53,420 nt of DNA from Methanosarcina sp. ERenArc_MAG2 (GCA_023955635.1 JAMXHR010000013.1:1-53420), one strand, 5' to 3'; shown: positions 40,684-49,161, counted from the first letter of the stretch. Translations and numbers: made by a program. The notes: a model not told the origin generated them from the letters alone.

Positions 40684-40880
40684 TTACCATTTCGAGCCTT
40701 CAGTTATGCAAATATCATGGCAACTTTCTACAGTAGTTGCAGATACCTTTCCATAAGCATTTATCAATGAATTTTCAAGGTCTTTTGCTTCAACTTTTAC
40801 ATTCTTTTTTCTAATTCGGCCTTTACCAATTTTACGAATTCAGGTAATTTAGCTTTATCATTTTCGGATAATTTTACCAT
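40684..40880 (-). CDS. Candidate RiPP precursor peptide (one-base frameshift)
   Basis: This short gene lies upstream of and in the same direction as the radical SAM gene. If one A is restored near 40803 (AGAATG to AGAAATG), the frame encodes 65 aa. It has a charged helical leader (MVKLSENDKAKLPEFVKLVK) and a short C-terminal part ending ATTVESCHDICITEGSKW, with two Cys three residues apart and a terminal Trp. A leader plus a small core next to a PqqD-domain radical SAM/SPASM enzyme is the usual precursor layout. Function is inferred from context. Without the restored base it would stop after 26 codons. An alternative start is ATG 40889. Confidence 0.5.
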
Positions 40881-40939
40881 GTATATCATTCCATTATTTA
40901 AGTTTCTTTTATTTTTTCACTAGCTCTATGGAAATTGTC

Positions 40940-40966
40940 GAGCTCATCCCAAAAATCAATTTTATT
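40940..40966 (+). repeat. Right direct repeat flanking the RiPP-like cassette
   Basis: GAGCTCATCCCAAAAATCAA followed by TTTTATT matches 37919-37944 and has the same orientation. It lies about 50 bp upstream of the candidate precursor start. The pair may be remnants of mobile-element ends that moved the cassette. Confidence 0.55.
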
Positions 40967-42161
40967 GTTTACATCAATAAATGTTTTAGAATCATTTTCA
41001 TGATCTAAAACTTATTGATCTCTCAGAATTTGAAAATTAAGAGACTCATTAGAGTTTGTGATCAGCTTGTCTATTTAGCAGACACTTTCCATATATTTCT
41101 AGTTAGTTACAGTACTATATTTTTATGTATAAAAAACTTCCTAACATTATAAACTGTATTATTATCTAGTTGTTAACACAAAAATCATTAAAAATCCTGA
41201 CGCTGAAATCTGGAATCCACTGCAGTGATCTAAAAACAATTGCTGCATCTTTATCCCATATTCCGCAAGTGGACAAAAAGCTGTATACTATACTACGATT
41301 CGTCATTAAGCTACCTTTTCCATTTGAGAAAATCCTATTGGCTAACAAGCTCAATAGTTTAGCAATAAGATTACACATATCCTCAGAAATTGTACGAATA
41401 AAAGTACTGTTTCTTTTGTAATGCCTGTTTATATGTAAATTTTAAATAGGTAAAATTTTGTACATTTTAGTACATTAGATAAATAAGCCTTAAAACTCCT
41501 TCTTTTCTACGGTCTCCCTAAAAATATGTACACGCTCAAGGCCATCTACTTCGCGCATAAATTTAAGTGTAACTAGTCAGCCTGGGAAAAATAACCTCAA
41601 TAGCCATCTTCCATAAGATTAAAGAGGCAGATTTCTCTGAATTAGTTTCCGTTAATTATTGTCTATTGATTGCGTTTTTTATTTTTTCATTGGTTAGTAA
41701 TCACACTTATCTGTGATGTCAAAATCAATATCAATGATCTTGGGTAGGCTGAATAGTTACTAATTACGATTATTTAAGCTATGCAATTGATAAAGATTAA
41801 CTGGTGAGCAGATTTCAAAATAAATAAGGCACCAGTTCTATATTTTGTACACTAAAAAGTTATTTATTTTCAAACAATTAAAAATTTTTTACAAATTGTT
41901 TTTATACTAGGGTAGCTAATATTAACTGACTTCTTGAATAAATGTATTTATAAGTCGCCTGACTATTTGGCAATCTCCAAAATATTAGTGAGATAGTTCG
42001 AATTGTCTTTAATGCAGGATTTTACTGAATTGAATGGATTCATTCGATAGTCAAAAATTAACTTTGCAATTTATTTTTATAGTCGAATGTGAGTCTTTGC
42101 ATTAGATAGACGACAAGTAAAGGAAAAATATCTTAAGAAAATTTAAAAATGAGATTTTAAA
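40967..42161. other. Long gene-free AT-rich stretch
   Basis: About 1.2 kb. Overlapping frames on both strands at about 41166-41421 have no recognised domain and may be a relic. AT-rich promoter-like sequence is abundant. No repeat family or RNA gene is visible. Confidence 0.4.
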
Positions 42162-42323
42162 ATGATCATCCCTAGCACCTGGGCAACAGATGAGGTAAAG
42201 AACGATTTCGATAACCCTATGATTCAAAGCAATTTTGGACAAAGAGGCAATTTCGAATTATTAGTGAAGGAAAGAAATCAATTACGCCATTATTGGCGCA
42301 ATAATGATGAGCAAAGCCCCTAA
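42162..42323 (+). CDS. Short ORF with a GNFE/HYWRNND repeat-type motif (probable fragment)
   Basis: A 53-codon frame contains NPMIQSNFGQRGNFELLVKE and then LRHYWRNNDEQ. From memory, the pattern IQS-FG-GNFE followed by HYWR-ND is one unit of a multi-copy repeat in secreted, sugar-binding-like bacterial and archaeal proteins. Here only one unit remains, followed by a stop. It is either a fragment of such a protein or a one-repeat peptide. There is no clear ribosome site. Confidence 0.4.
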   Translation: MIIPSTWATDEVKNDFDNPMIQSNFGQRGNFELLVKERNQLRHYWRNNDEQSP

Positions 42324-42550
42324 TGTCGCGTCAATCCTCAAAGATTTAATGATTCTGAATAATTGCAATCGATTTTATACGACATTTTGCTGTTGACTCG
42401 ACACTAACAAGTGGAGCCAAAATAAAATACATGTTTAGCCTACCTCAATTTCGGCCACAGATATTGCCACTCTATCTGGCGCAATTATTGGTCAGCATAT
42501 CTTCATATTAACAAAAACCAACATTAAGCGAGCTACCATGGAGGGAAAAC

Positions 42551-43485
42551 ATGTACAAAAAAAGAATTAATAAAGCTATTGAGCATGGAATTGATTTCCT
42601 GGTAGAAAACCAATTGGATAGTGGGGAGTTTCCTACTACAGCTGCGTCCACACAGCAGATGAACGGAGGATATTTGTATAATTCTCCACTCGTTACCTCT
42701 TTTGTCCTTTATTCCATCAAAGGTTTGAGGCACTCAAAGCTTAACAAGATGACGGAAAAGGCTCTCTGTTTCTTACTCGGTGAACAGGAAAACGGCGGGA
42801 TCTGGAGAACTCATACGAAAAAAATCCATACCACCGGGATTTGAAACTTCCGCCTGACCTTGACGACATCTCAGCCATTTCTTACATTCTAAAACTTTAT
42901 GGAGTACCCTTCGACGACAATAATGATCTAATTCGGAATAATCTCAATGGAACCAATCAGTATCTAACCTGGATTGAACCACCATTTGAAAATGAAGTGG
43001 ATTGTGTTGTCAATGCTAACGTACTACTATACTTAGGCGAGAATGATCCACATATTTGCTCCCATATAAATGAGGTTATTCGAGAAAACTTGGCTTTTTC
43101 CAGATGGTACCCTGACAAACTATCATTCTATTATATTGTCTCAAGAGCTTTTGAAAATGGCATTACAAGTCTGGGAAATAATAAGGTTACAATTATTGGC
43201 GAGATATTAAGCAGGCAAAGTATCGATGGGTCATTTGGAAATGACCTTGAAAGCGCATTTGCATTAAATATACTACACAACTTTGATTTTGCTGGAGATG
43301 CTGTCGAAACAGGTACTAACTACTTGATAGATAAGCAAAATACAGATGGATCATGGAATCTATGTGTATTTTACTCGGGATTTAAGATGTTCTACGGCTC
43401 TAAGGCATTAACAACAGCTTTAGCACTAGAAGCACTAAAGAAGTATAGGACTTACGCACTTGAAGTACTAAATCAACTGCAGTAG
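42551..43485 (+). CDS. Alpha/alpha-barrel prenyltransferase/cyclase-like protein with DxDD motif (one-base frameshift)
   Basis: The reconstructed protein is about 311 aa. It has repeats of the terpene-cyclase/prenyltransferase barrel type (FLVENQLDSGEFP near residue 18, QSIDGSFGNDLESAFALN, KQNTDGSWN) and the segment PPDLDDISAISY near residue 95, which matches the DxDD motif of class II terpene cyclases. It is much shorter than squalene-hopene cyclase (about 630 aa), so only one barrel is present and activity is unproven. An A in the A7 run at 42818-42824 is missing; restoring it joins THTKKNPYHRD. GGAGGG precedes ATG 42551. The last codons come from a MITE at 43446; without it the end would read KKYLHRTI. 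Confidence 0.6.
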
Positions 43486-43564
43486 GCTTACAACTTTCTG
43501 AAATTCAAATTCTAAATCTGATGGCTACTGTGCTTGATTTTGAATCTGAAGTGCGTAAGTCCTA
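43446..43564 (+). mobile_element. MITE-C, 119 bp, in the 3' end of the barrel gene
   Basis: Perfect 16-bp terminal inverted repeats TAGGACTTACGCACTT and AAGTGCGTAAGTCCTA, with the 6-bp duplication GAAGTA (43440-43445 and 43565-43570). The insertion replaces the host C-terminus (YLHRTI) with YRTYALEVLNQLQ. Confidence 0.85.
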
Positions 43565-43597
43565 GAAGTACTTGCATAGAACTATCTAATATTGCCT

Positions 43598-43786
43598 CAT
43601 GCGTCTTCGGTTAAGTGAGGAATCGTGATAAATTGCCTTTATTTCCACAACAGTTGTTATAAATTTTAACACATTGTAGGCTGGAACAGAGTATCGATTT
43701 CATGTAAAAAGGCCAAAGTTTAATCAGGATTAAGATGCAAAATCGATAGCTTTCAGGCAAGAAAATTCCTTAACCGATGACCAATG
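43598..43786 (+). mobile_element. MITE-B copy 2, 189 bp
   Basis: It shares ends CATGCGTCTTCGGTTAAG and CTTAACCGATGACCAATG and its general body with the copy at 17232-17421, but the middle has diverged. No target duplication is recognisable, which suggests an older insertion. Confidence 0.8.
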
Positions 43787-43965
43787 TAATAAAATTATAT
43801 TATTTAAAAAATCGGAATAATAATCTGTATCTAAAGTCTCTAATTTTTTGTAATTATAAAAATATTTTGTGATGTTGTTGGCTGCGGGCAGTCGCTTAAA
43901 TAACAACGCTACAAACTATATAATTCATACAAGTTTAAGTCTAAGTTACTCCCTATTCCTTAAAA

Positions 43966-44760
43966 TCACTCTCTTTTTTTAATTACCAGAAAAGCCTCAA
44001 CTCTGTAAAATATTTTATATAATAAACTTGTTACTCCTACTTTATTATTTACGACAAGCCTGTTCTTTTCCACATTTTGCCTGCTCCTGTAACCTCTCAG
44101 ATCCATTGTCAGGCCAAGCACCTGGGTCCTTCCCAGAGAATTTGCTACAAGGGGCACAAGAAGAGGCTTTACACTCCTCACTTTCCCACGGAGACCTTTT
44201 CCAGGGTTGTAACCTCTTGCAAGCTGGGCTTCGTGGATGCGCTGACCTTCGATCTGCAGGCTAGGGATAAAACGAAGGGCGATTACGAACATGAGCACAT
44301 AGTCTACAGGGATATGGATTTTCAGGAGAGCCTTCATAAGATCACTGGGCCTTGTAGTGACCACGAGAAGCTGGAAGGCAAAAAGCATTGCAAAGAAGCG
44401 AAGGGAAAGAACCACTCCGAAATCAAGAGCTCCGGTCGTGATAGGGATAATCCCGCTGGTCGTTAAGGTTCCGGGCGGGATAAGGTAGCCGATAGTGTCT
44501 CCGCTTTTCAGAGTAAAGAGAGTTAACAAGATCAGACTTACACTCAGAAAAACAAGAAGCTTGAGCTGTCTGAGAAGTTCGTGATGGAGCCCGGCTTTGA
44601 GAGACGCAAGAAAAATTCCCAGAACCAGCAGGGCCAGGACTGTGGAGTTTGTCGTAAAAACGCTCAGAACTATAATTCCTGCGACGGCAACGATTTTGGA
44701 GAGTGGGTTCATGCTGTGTAAAAAGCTATCCCTGTTAATGTATTGCATAATCTCTTTCAT
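43966..44760 (-). CDS. ECF transporter transmembrane (T) component, EcfT/CbiQ family
   Basis: This membrane protein of about 264 aa links the ATPase to the substrate-binding S component. It has several hydrophobic helices in the N-terminal two thirds. Near residues 170-185 the coupling segment reads EGQRIHEAQLARGYNPGKGL (an ARG signature); a second coupling helix follows with GRTQVLGLTMDLRGYRSR. These two Ala-Arg-Gly-type motifs contact the ATPases (established knowledge). ATG 44760 overlaps the ecfA stop as ATGA and is preceded by GGAGG. It is the last gene of the S-A-T operon. Confidence 0.88.
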   Translation of the reverse strand: MKEIMQYINRDSFLHSMNPLSKIVAVAGIIVLSVFTTNSTVLALLVLGIFLASLKAGLHHELLRQLKLLVFLSVSLILLTLFTLKSGDTIGYLIPPGTLTTSGIIPITTGALDFGVVLSLRFFAMLFAFQLLVVTTRPSDLMKALLKIHIPVDYVLMFVIALRFIPSLQIEGQRIHEAQLARGYNPGKGLRGKVRSVKPLLVPLVANSLGRTQVLGLTMDLRGYRSRQNVEKNRLVVNNKVGVTSLLYKIFYRVEAFLVIKKRE

Positions 44761-46268
44761 GCACAAGTGCCTCCGATATTTTCTCTGCTGATATATTCTT
44801 TACCTGCGCATTCTGCTCTGTCAGCCGTGTCTTCAATTATTTTTCCGGCCTCCATGCGAATAACCCTCTCTGCATGGTCTTTTACAAGCTGCATATTGTG
44901 AGTTATCATGATTATTGTGTGCCCTTCGTGCTGGAGTTTTTGCATGAGCTGCATCATCCTTTCCGACTCTTCTGCGTCCAGGCCTGTTGTAGGTTCATCG
45001 AGTACGATCAGTTCGGGCTTCATGGCAATTATGCAGGCAACAGCCAGCCTTTGCCTTTCTCCCCTGCTCAGGTGACGGGGAAAAACGTTCTTTTTTTCGC
45101 TCAGATTTACAAGCTCAAGAGAATGGGTGATTGCTTTGGCTGCTTCAGGCCCATATATGCCAATATTGTTTAATCCGAATGCAATTTCGGCCTCTACGGT
45201 ATCTTCAAAGAGCATGTTGTCCGGGTTCTGGAAGACGAGACCTGTATGTTTGACAAGCTCGTTTATAGGAACTTTTGAAGTTTCAAGCCCTTTTATGACC
45301 ACATCTCCGGAATAAGGACGCAGAAGGCCGTTAAAATGTTTTACGAGCGTTGTTTTGCCGGAACCATTTTCCCCCAGAATTGAAACGAGCTGGCCGGGGT
45401 AAATCTCCAGGTCTATGCCGTCGAGTGCTAGGACTTCTCCGTAACGTTGTGTAAGTTTCCTTACGGAAATTACCGGCTGGCTTTTTTGGATTCGGGCCTG
45501 AAGTTCTTTATCAGAATTCATGTTCGGGACTTTTTCTGCAGGTTCGGGACTCACAGGCTCAGGAGTAGGAGAAGATACTGCAAAATCTGCCGGGCTTTTT
45601 ATAGCTTTTATTTTACCCTTCTCAAGAAGCACGACTCTGTCTCCGATTTCCAGGAAATCCTCTATATTGTGGTCGATGATTACTATAGTCTTTCCAGCCT
45701 CTTTCAGCCGTTTTAAAATCGAAAAGATTCTCTTTATGGCTTTTGTATCCAGTTCGGCTGTGGCTTCGTCAAGGATAAGGATTTCGGTATCGAGGGCAAG
45801 GGTTGCTGCAAGGGCAACTTTCTGCTTCTGCCCGCCAGAAAGGGTATGAGGAGCCCGCTTTTTCAGGCGGCTGATTTCACAGAATTCCATTACCTCTTCC
45901 AGCCTGCGCATGAGCTCGTCTTCGGAATGGCCGCGGTTTTCGAGTCCGGAACGGATTTCTTCTTCGACACTTGTAAAGATAAGCTGGGATTCAGCATCAT
46001 CAAAGACCATCCCTATATGCCGGCTCAATTCCTTCATGCCGTCAAAATCCCTGATATTCCTGTTTTTGAAAATAATTTCTCCTTCGATCCGGCCCCCGAT
46101 TTCGTGGTGAAGGATGCCTGCCATTGCAAGAGCAAGCGTGGTTTTTCCGGCTGCACTGTGCCCGGTGACCAGAAGCAGTTCCCCTTCGCGGATCTCGAGG
46201 CTGACATTTTTCAGAGTAGAGTTTTCAGCTGTGCCGTATGTATAAGAAAAATCTCTGAGTTCAATCAT
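44757..46268 (-). CDS. ECF transporter fused ATPase (EcfA-EcfA')
   Basis: This 503-aa protein is two ATPase domains in one chain. Domain 1 has Walker A GHSAAGKTT (about 37), signature LSGGQKQKVALAATLAL and Walker B EILILDEATAELD. Domain 2 begins near residue 265, with Walker A GENGSGKTT, the signature variant LSRGERQRLAVACIIAM and Walker [13 protein letters not shown]. The linker is Pro/Ser/Glu-rich. A fused ATPase pair is common for ECF systems of archaea. The stop overlaps ecfT and the start overlaps the S gene, both as ATGA. Confidence 0.92.
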   Translation of the reverse strand: MIELRDFSYTYGTAENSTLKNVSLEIREGELLLVTGHSAAGKTTLALAMAGILHHEIGGRIEGEIIFKNRNIRDFDGMKELSRHIGMVFDDAESQLIFTSVEEEIRSGLENRGHSEDELMRRLEEVMEFCEISRLKKRAPHTLSGGQKQKVALAATLALDTEILILDEATAELDTKAIKRIFSILKRLKEAGKTIVIIDHNIEDFLEIGDRVVLLEKGKIKAIKSPADFAVSSPTPEPVSPEPAEKVPNMNSDKELQARIQKSQPVISVRKLTQRYGEVLALDGIDLEIYPGQLVSILGENGSGKTTLVKHFNGLLRPYSGDVVIKGLETSKVPINELVKHTGLVFQNPDNMLFEDTVEAEIAFGLNNIGIYGPEAAKAITHSLELVNLSEKKNVFPRHLSRGERQRLAVACIIAMKPELIVLDEPTTGLDAEESERMMQLMQKLQHEGHTIIMITHNMQLVKDHAERVIRMEAGKIIEDTADRAECAGKEYISRENIGGTCA

Positions 46269-46786
46269 GCTTTCCCCCGTGAGAGCACTCTTGAGGCAGG
46301 AAGGTAAAGTATCAGGACAATAATGGCGTTGACGATTGCAGTTAATACTACGATCTCGATAACGGCAGCTGCAAAAGCTCCCATGGTGGCGAACTTGGAC
46401 AGGATTGTAGGGGCAATCAGAAGCATTGCAACGATTACGAAGGTTGTCCCGCTTGCCAGGGTTCCGATAAGGGTTGAAAGAGCAGGAGAGATTGAAAGCT
46501 TTCTAAGGGCTTTGTAGGTTAACAGGCAGGCGACTGCACCCACGGGTTCGCTGATAAGATTTGCAGGCGGAAATATCGAATGACTTAGAAGGGCACATAA
46601 TACGCCTGCTACAATCCCGATCCCTATGACTTCAGTGAATGTGGGTATTACAAGGATAATGGCAAGACAGTAAAAGGCTATTACAAGATTTGAAACGATC
46701 GGGCCCGGGATTGCCAGGGATAAGTAGCGCACTATTGCACCGACTGCAAGTAAAATTCCAACGACAGCAATATCCTGAGATTTCAT
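46265..46786 (-). CDS. ECF transporter substrate-binding (S) component, possibly tryptophan-type
   Basis: This 173-aa protein has about six hydrophobic helices with the short N-terminal charged helix typical of S components. The layout LLAVGAIVRYLSLAIPGPIV and the loop SHSIFPPANLISEPVGAVAC recall the TrpP-type tryptophan S proteins, although I could not compare in detail. It is the first gene of the S-A-T operon, behind a promoter region with two TGTACA palindromes, which is the DNA motif bound by the archaeal tryptophan regulator TrpY. Substrate assignment is therefore inference. ATG 46786 follows GGAAGTGG. Confidence 0.75.
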   Translation of the reverse strand: MKSQDIAVVGILLAVGAIVRYLSLAIPGPIVSNLVIAFYCLAIILVIPTFTEVIGIGIVAGVLCALLSHSIFPPANLISEPVGAVACLLTYKALRKLSISPALSTLIGTLASGTTFVIVAMLLIAPTILSKFATMGAFAAAVIEIVVLTAIVNAIIVLILYLPASRVLSRGKA

Positions 46787-46870
46787 TAAAACCCACTTCC
46801 TGTAAGCATTTTTCCGGAAATTTTTTCTGTAAATATAAACTCACTGTGCTTATAAACTCAACAATTGAAT

Positions 46871-46950
46871 TCTACAATATAGTACAATATGGCCTAATAA
46901 TGTACATTATTATATATACCTTATGCTTTAACATTTCACGTTGTACAATT
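46871..46950. promoter_or_regulatory. TGTACA palindromes upstream of the ECF operon
   Basis: An 18-bp perfect palindrome TAATAATGTACATTATTA lies at 46895-46912, TTGTACAA lies at 46941-46948, and a near match AGTACA lies at 46881. TGTACA is the TRP-box consensus of TrpY in Methanothermobacter. The sites lie 85-165 bp upstream of the S-gene start, a suitable place for an operator. Operator role is inferred. Confidence 0.5.
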
Positions 46951-47067
46951 TTTCCCGGATGTCCAGAACGGTTGCAGGGCTGAAGGTGGGCCGAAAACGG
47001 CTTTTGATGGGAAAACTGATCTGGGGTAAGGACATAGGATTAACAAGGATTATTGCGGGGTCTGGTT

Positions 47068-47979
47068 ATGTCGTCGGTGAATGAACATGAGCTTGATGAA
47101 GTAAGGACTATTGAAGAGGGATTCAAAAAAGCGTATGAGGGGGATTTGAAAGGGACAGTAGATGCTATTGACAAACTCAGGGATTTCACATTGCAGTTGA
47201 TCCACATGAGCGTCACCGCAGAAAACGAGCTGGATATAAAGGCACTCATGATATCGATAGGGGATATAGGCAGAGTAGCTGCTGAAATGAAAATGGAACC
47301 AGCATGTGACGCTTCAAGTCACTCTCTAGGTAACATAACTCTTGAAGCTGCTGGTAAGAAGCGGGAGCCACTTGCCATAAAAGCTCTGTCCATTGTCGGA
47401 ACCCTTTCCCTGGAGTTTGCAGGAAAGGGTCTGGATACGGCAGCAAAAGGTGCAGTCGAATCGCTTGGAAATTGCGGAAAGATTTTTTCAAGAATGAAAA
47501 TGGAAACCCTGATAAGCCTTTCTGAGATTTATCTTATGCGCATAGCCCTGAAGTCTATGGAAAAAAATCTTTCTGAAACCGGACCTGCGGCTATTAGCTT
47601 TCTTGGACAGATAGGAGTTTCTTCAGCCGAACAGGTGATCGAAACCAGCACTCTGGAGGCTGCAGTCATTCTTGAAGATCTGGGTAATGCCGCTGTAAGG
47701 GAAAAGAACGAATCCTGCGCAAAAGCAGTAATCCAGGCGCTTGAAAACATTGGGGCAGCGGTTTCTCTGTATGACCTGAAAAATATACTCGTCCAGATCG
47801 CATGGTCTCTGGAAACAATGCGGGTTCTTACCCTGGATCAGGATTTGAAAGCTGCTAGCCTTGAAGCAAAGGCTGCGCTTGAATCCCTGAATACTGCCGG
47901 AATGCTTGATGAAGAACAGAATCTGGAAAAAATTCAGGAAATAAAGAAATTTCATTCCCTTATTCTGCAAAAGGGCTGA
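47068..47979 (+). CDS. Alpha-helical (HEAT-like) hypothetical protein
   Basis: This 303-aa protein consists almost wholly of short amphipathic helices in repeats of about 35-40 residues (for example IKALSIVGTLSLEFAGKGLD, then AAKGAVESLGNCGKIFSRMK, and AKAVIQALENIGAAVSLYDL). The pattern suggests a HEAT/Armadillo-type solenoid for protein binding. I choose ATG 47068 over TTG 47053. No membrane helix or catalytic motif is visible. It is known to me only as a conserved Methanosarcina type without function. It stands alone, divergent from the ECF operon. Confidence 0.7.
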   Translation: MSSVNEHELDEVRTIEEGFKKAYEGDLKGTVDAIDKLRDFTLQLIHMSVTAENELDIKALMISIGDIGRVAAEMKMEPACDASSHSLGNITLEAAGKKREPLAIKALSIVGTLSLEFAGKGLDTAAKGAVESLGNCGKIFSRMKMETLISLSEIYLMRIALKSMEKNLSETGPAAISFLGQIGVSSAEQVIETSTLEAAVILEDLGNAAVREKNESCAKAVIQALENIGAAVSLYDLKNILVQIAWSLETMRVLTLDQDLKAASLEAKAALESLNTAGMLDEEQNLEKIQEIKKFHSLILQKG

Positions 47980-48069
47980 GTACTTAAGAAATTCATCAAA
48001 GAAGGGGAAAGCTTCGAAAATAAATTTTCACCATTTTGAGAAAAGAACGTATAGAAAAAAATTATATGG

Positions 48070-48144
48070 TGCTCCGGCCGGGATTCGAACCCGAGTCTTC
48101 GGCTCGAAAGGCCGGAATGATTGGCCGGACTACACTACCGGAGC
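48070..48144 (-). tRNA. tRNA-Glu (UUC), copy 1
   Basis: On the minus strand the acceptor GCTCCGG pairs with CCGGAGC, the T-loop is GGTTCGAATCC, and the anticodon loop CTTTCGA gives anticodon TTC. The discriminator A is followed in the DNA by CCA (48069-48067), so the 3' end is encoded. Confidence 0.95.
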
Positions 48145-48518
48145 ACATCGCATCTCACAGCGAGACCTTCAATAGATGTTAGTGATATATATAGCTTTCC
48201 CTTTACAAATCCTTCTGGTGCAATCTGTTACTCAGATAAAGCTTTATGTAATAACTTTTGAAATTATTATATATTCTTTTTTAAAGGAATGACGCAACTC
48301 GCCGGAAAAACCTGTCCTAAGGTGTCTAAATTTTTTTCCAAATAACCGGGCTTAAAATAAAGAAATCCGGACAGACAGGCCATAAGTCAAGGGTTCGTGT
48401 TCGACTCAGTCCTTACGGCTTACAGCACTGGCTTTGCGGAGGGACGTCATAAGAAAATCATGAACTTTTGAAGAATAAAAAGAACCGTTTGAAATTCATT
48501 TCAGAAAAAAGATCCTGA
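48145..48518. other. Spacer between the two tRNA-Glu genes
   Basis: About 370 bp. No gene or strong structure is visible. AT-rich sequence at about 48250-48285 could be part of a tRNA promoter (TATA-type) for the first tRNA. Confidence 0.4.
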
Positions 48519-48593
48519 TGCTCCGGCCGGGATTTGAACCCGAGTCTTCGGCTCGAAAGGCCGGAATGATTGACCGGACTACACTACCGGAGC
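48519..48593 (-). tRNA. tRNA-Glu (UUC), copy 2
   Basis: Nearly identical to copy 1 with anticodon TTC. The T-loop reads TTCAAATCC and one D-arm base differs. After the discriminator A the DNA reads TCA rather than CCA, so CCA must be added enzymatically. The two genes are tandem and on the same strand. Confidence 0.95.
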
Positions 48594-48724
48594 TTTTCGC
48601 ATATTTGGACGTATTTCCCCTATTGAAGGGATTCTTCAATAAGGGGTTCTATTATATATAGCTATCGATTGCCGAACCTTCCAGGGATATACTCGCTTTT
48701 GCATTACTTTAGAAATCTGTTTTT

Positions 48725-49129
48725 TTAGATTTCCTCTGTAGTTTCTTCCTCATCTTCAATGTCTTCTGTGATTTCGTCGGTTTCTTCCGATTTCCGGGCT
48801 TCTTCTGCCGTGAGGTTTCCAATCCATTCGCTGAGTCTCCCGCAGTATTCGGGCTGACAGTCGCCGGTGCAGCCTGTGCAGGCCGAAAACATTTCTCCTG
48901 CAAGAAGGAGGTCATATTTTTCCTTAACCTCTTCTTTTGCTTTCAGGAGGTATGTTCGTGCCCCGTTTGAGACACCAACCTCACGTATGATAAGGTCTTT
49001 ATCCAGAAGCTTTTTAATAATTCTGGAGCATTTCCTGCTGTCGATATCCAGCTCTTTCCAGATGACATTCTGAAAAACGCCTTCTTTATGTCTTCGTATT
49101 ATATTGTAGGCTTCTTCTTCAAGATCCAT
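48725..49129 (-). CDS. Winged-helix protein with a four-cysteine cluster
   Basis: This 134-aa protein has a winged helix-turn-helix over residues about 1-70 (GVFQNVIWKELDIDSRKCSR, then IIKKLLDKDLIIREVG). A compact Cys motif follows near residue 83 (CTGCTGDCQPEYC), able to hold zinc or an iron-sulfur cluster. A strongly acidic tail ends it (DEITEDIEDEEETTEEI). It is probably a DNA-binding regulator, perhaps redox- or metal-responsive. It follows the LSm gene by 32 bp in the same direction, so the two are likely co-transcribed. Confidence 0.75.
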   Translation of the reverse strand: MDLEEEAYNIIRRHKEGVFQNVIWKELDIDSRKCSRIIKKLLDKDLIIREVGVSNGARTYLLKAKEEVKEKYDLLLAGEMFSACTGCTGDCQPEYCGRLSEWIGNLTAEEARKSEETDEITEDIEDEEETTEEI

Positions 49130-49161
49130 GCTTCCACACTAATGAAATTATTTGCGAATGT

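Noticed and set aside
41166..41421. Overlapping 70- and 83-codon frames on opposite strands
   Set aside because: Neither has a domain, and the DNA is AT-rich; at most a relic.
48300..48430. Possible further tRNA or small RNA between the two tRNA-Glu genes
   Set aside because: No cloverleaf or clear hairpin could be drawn.
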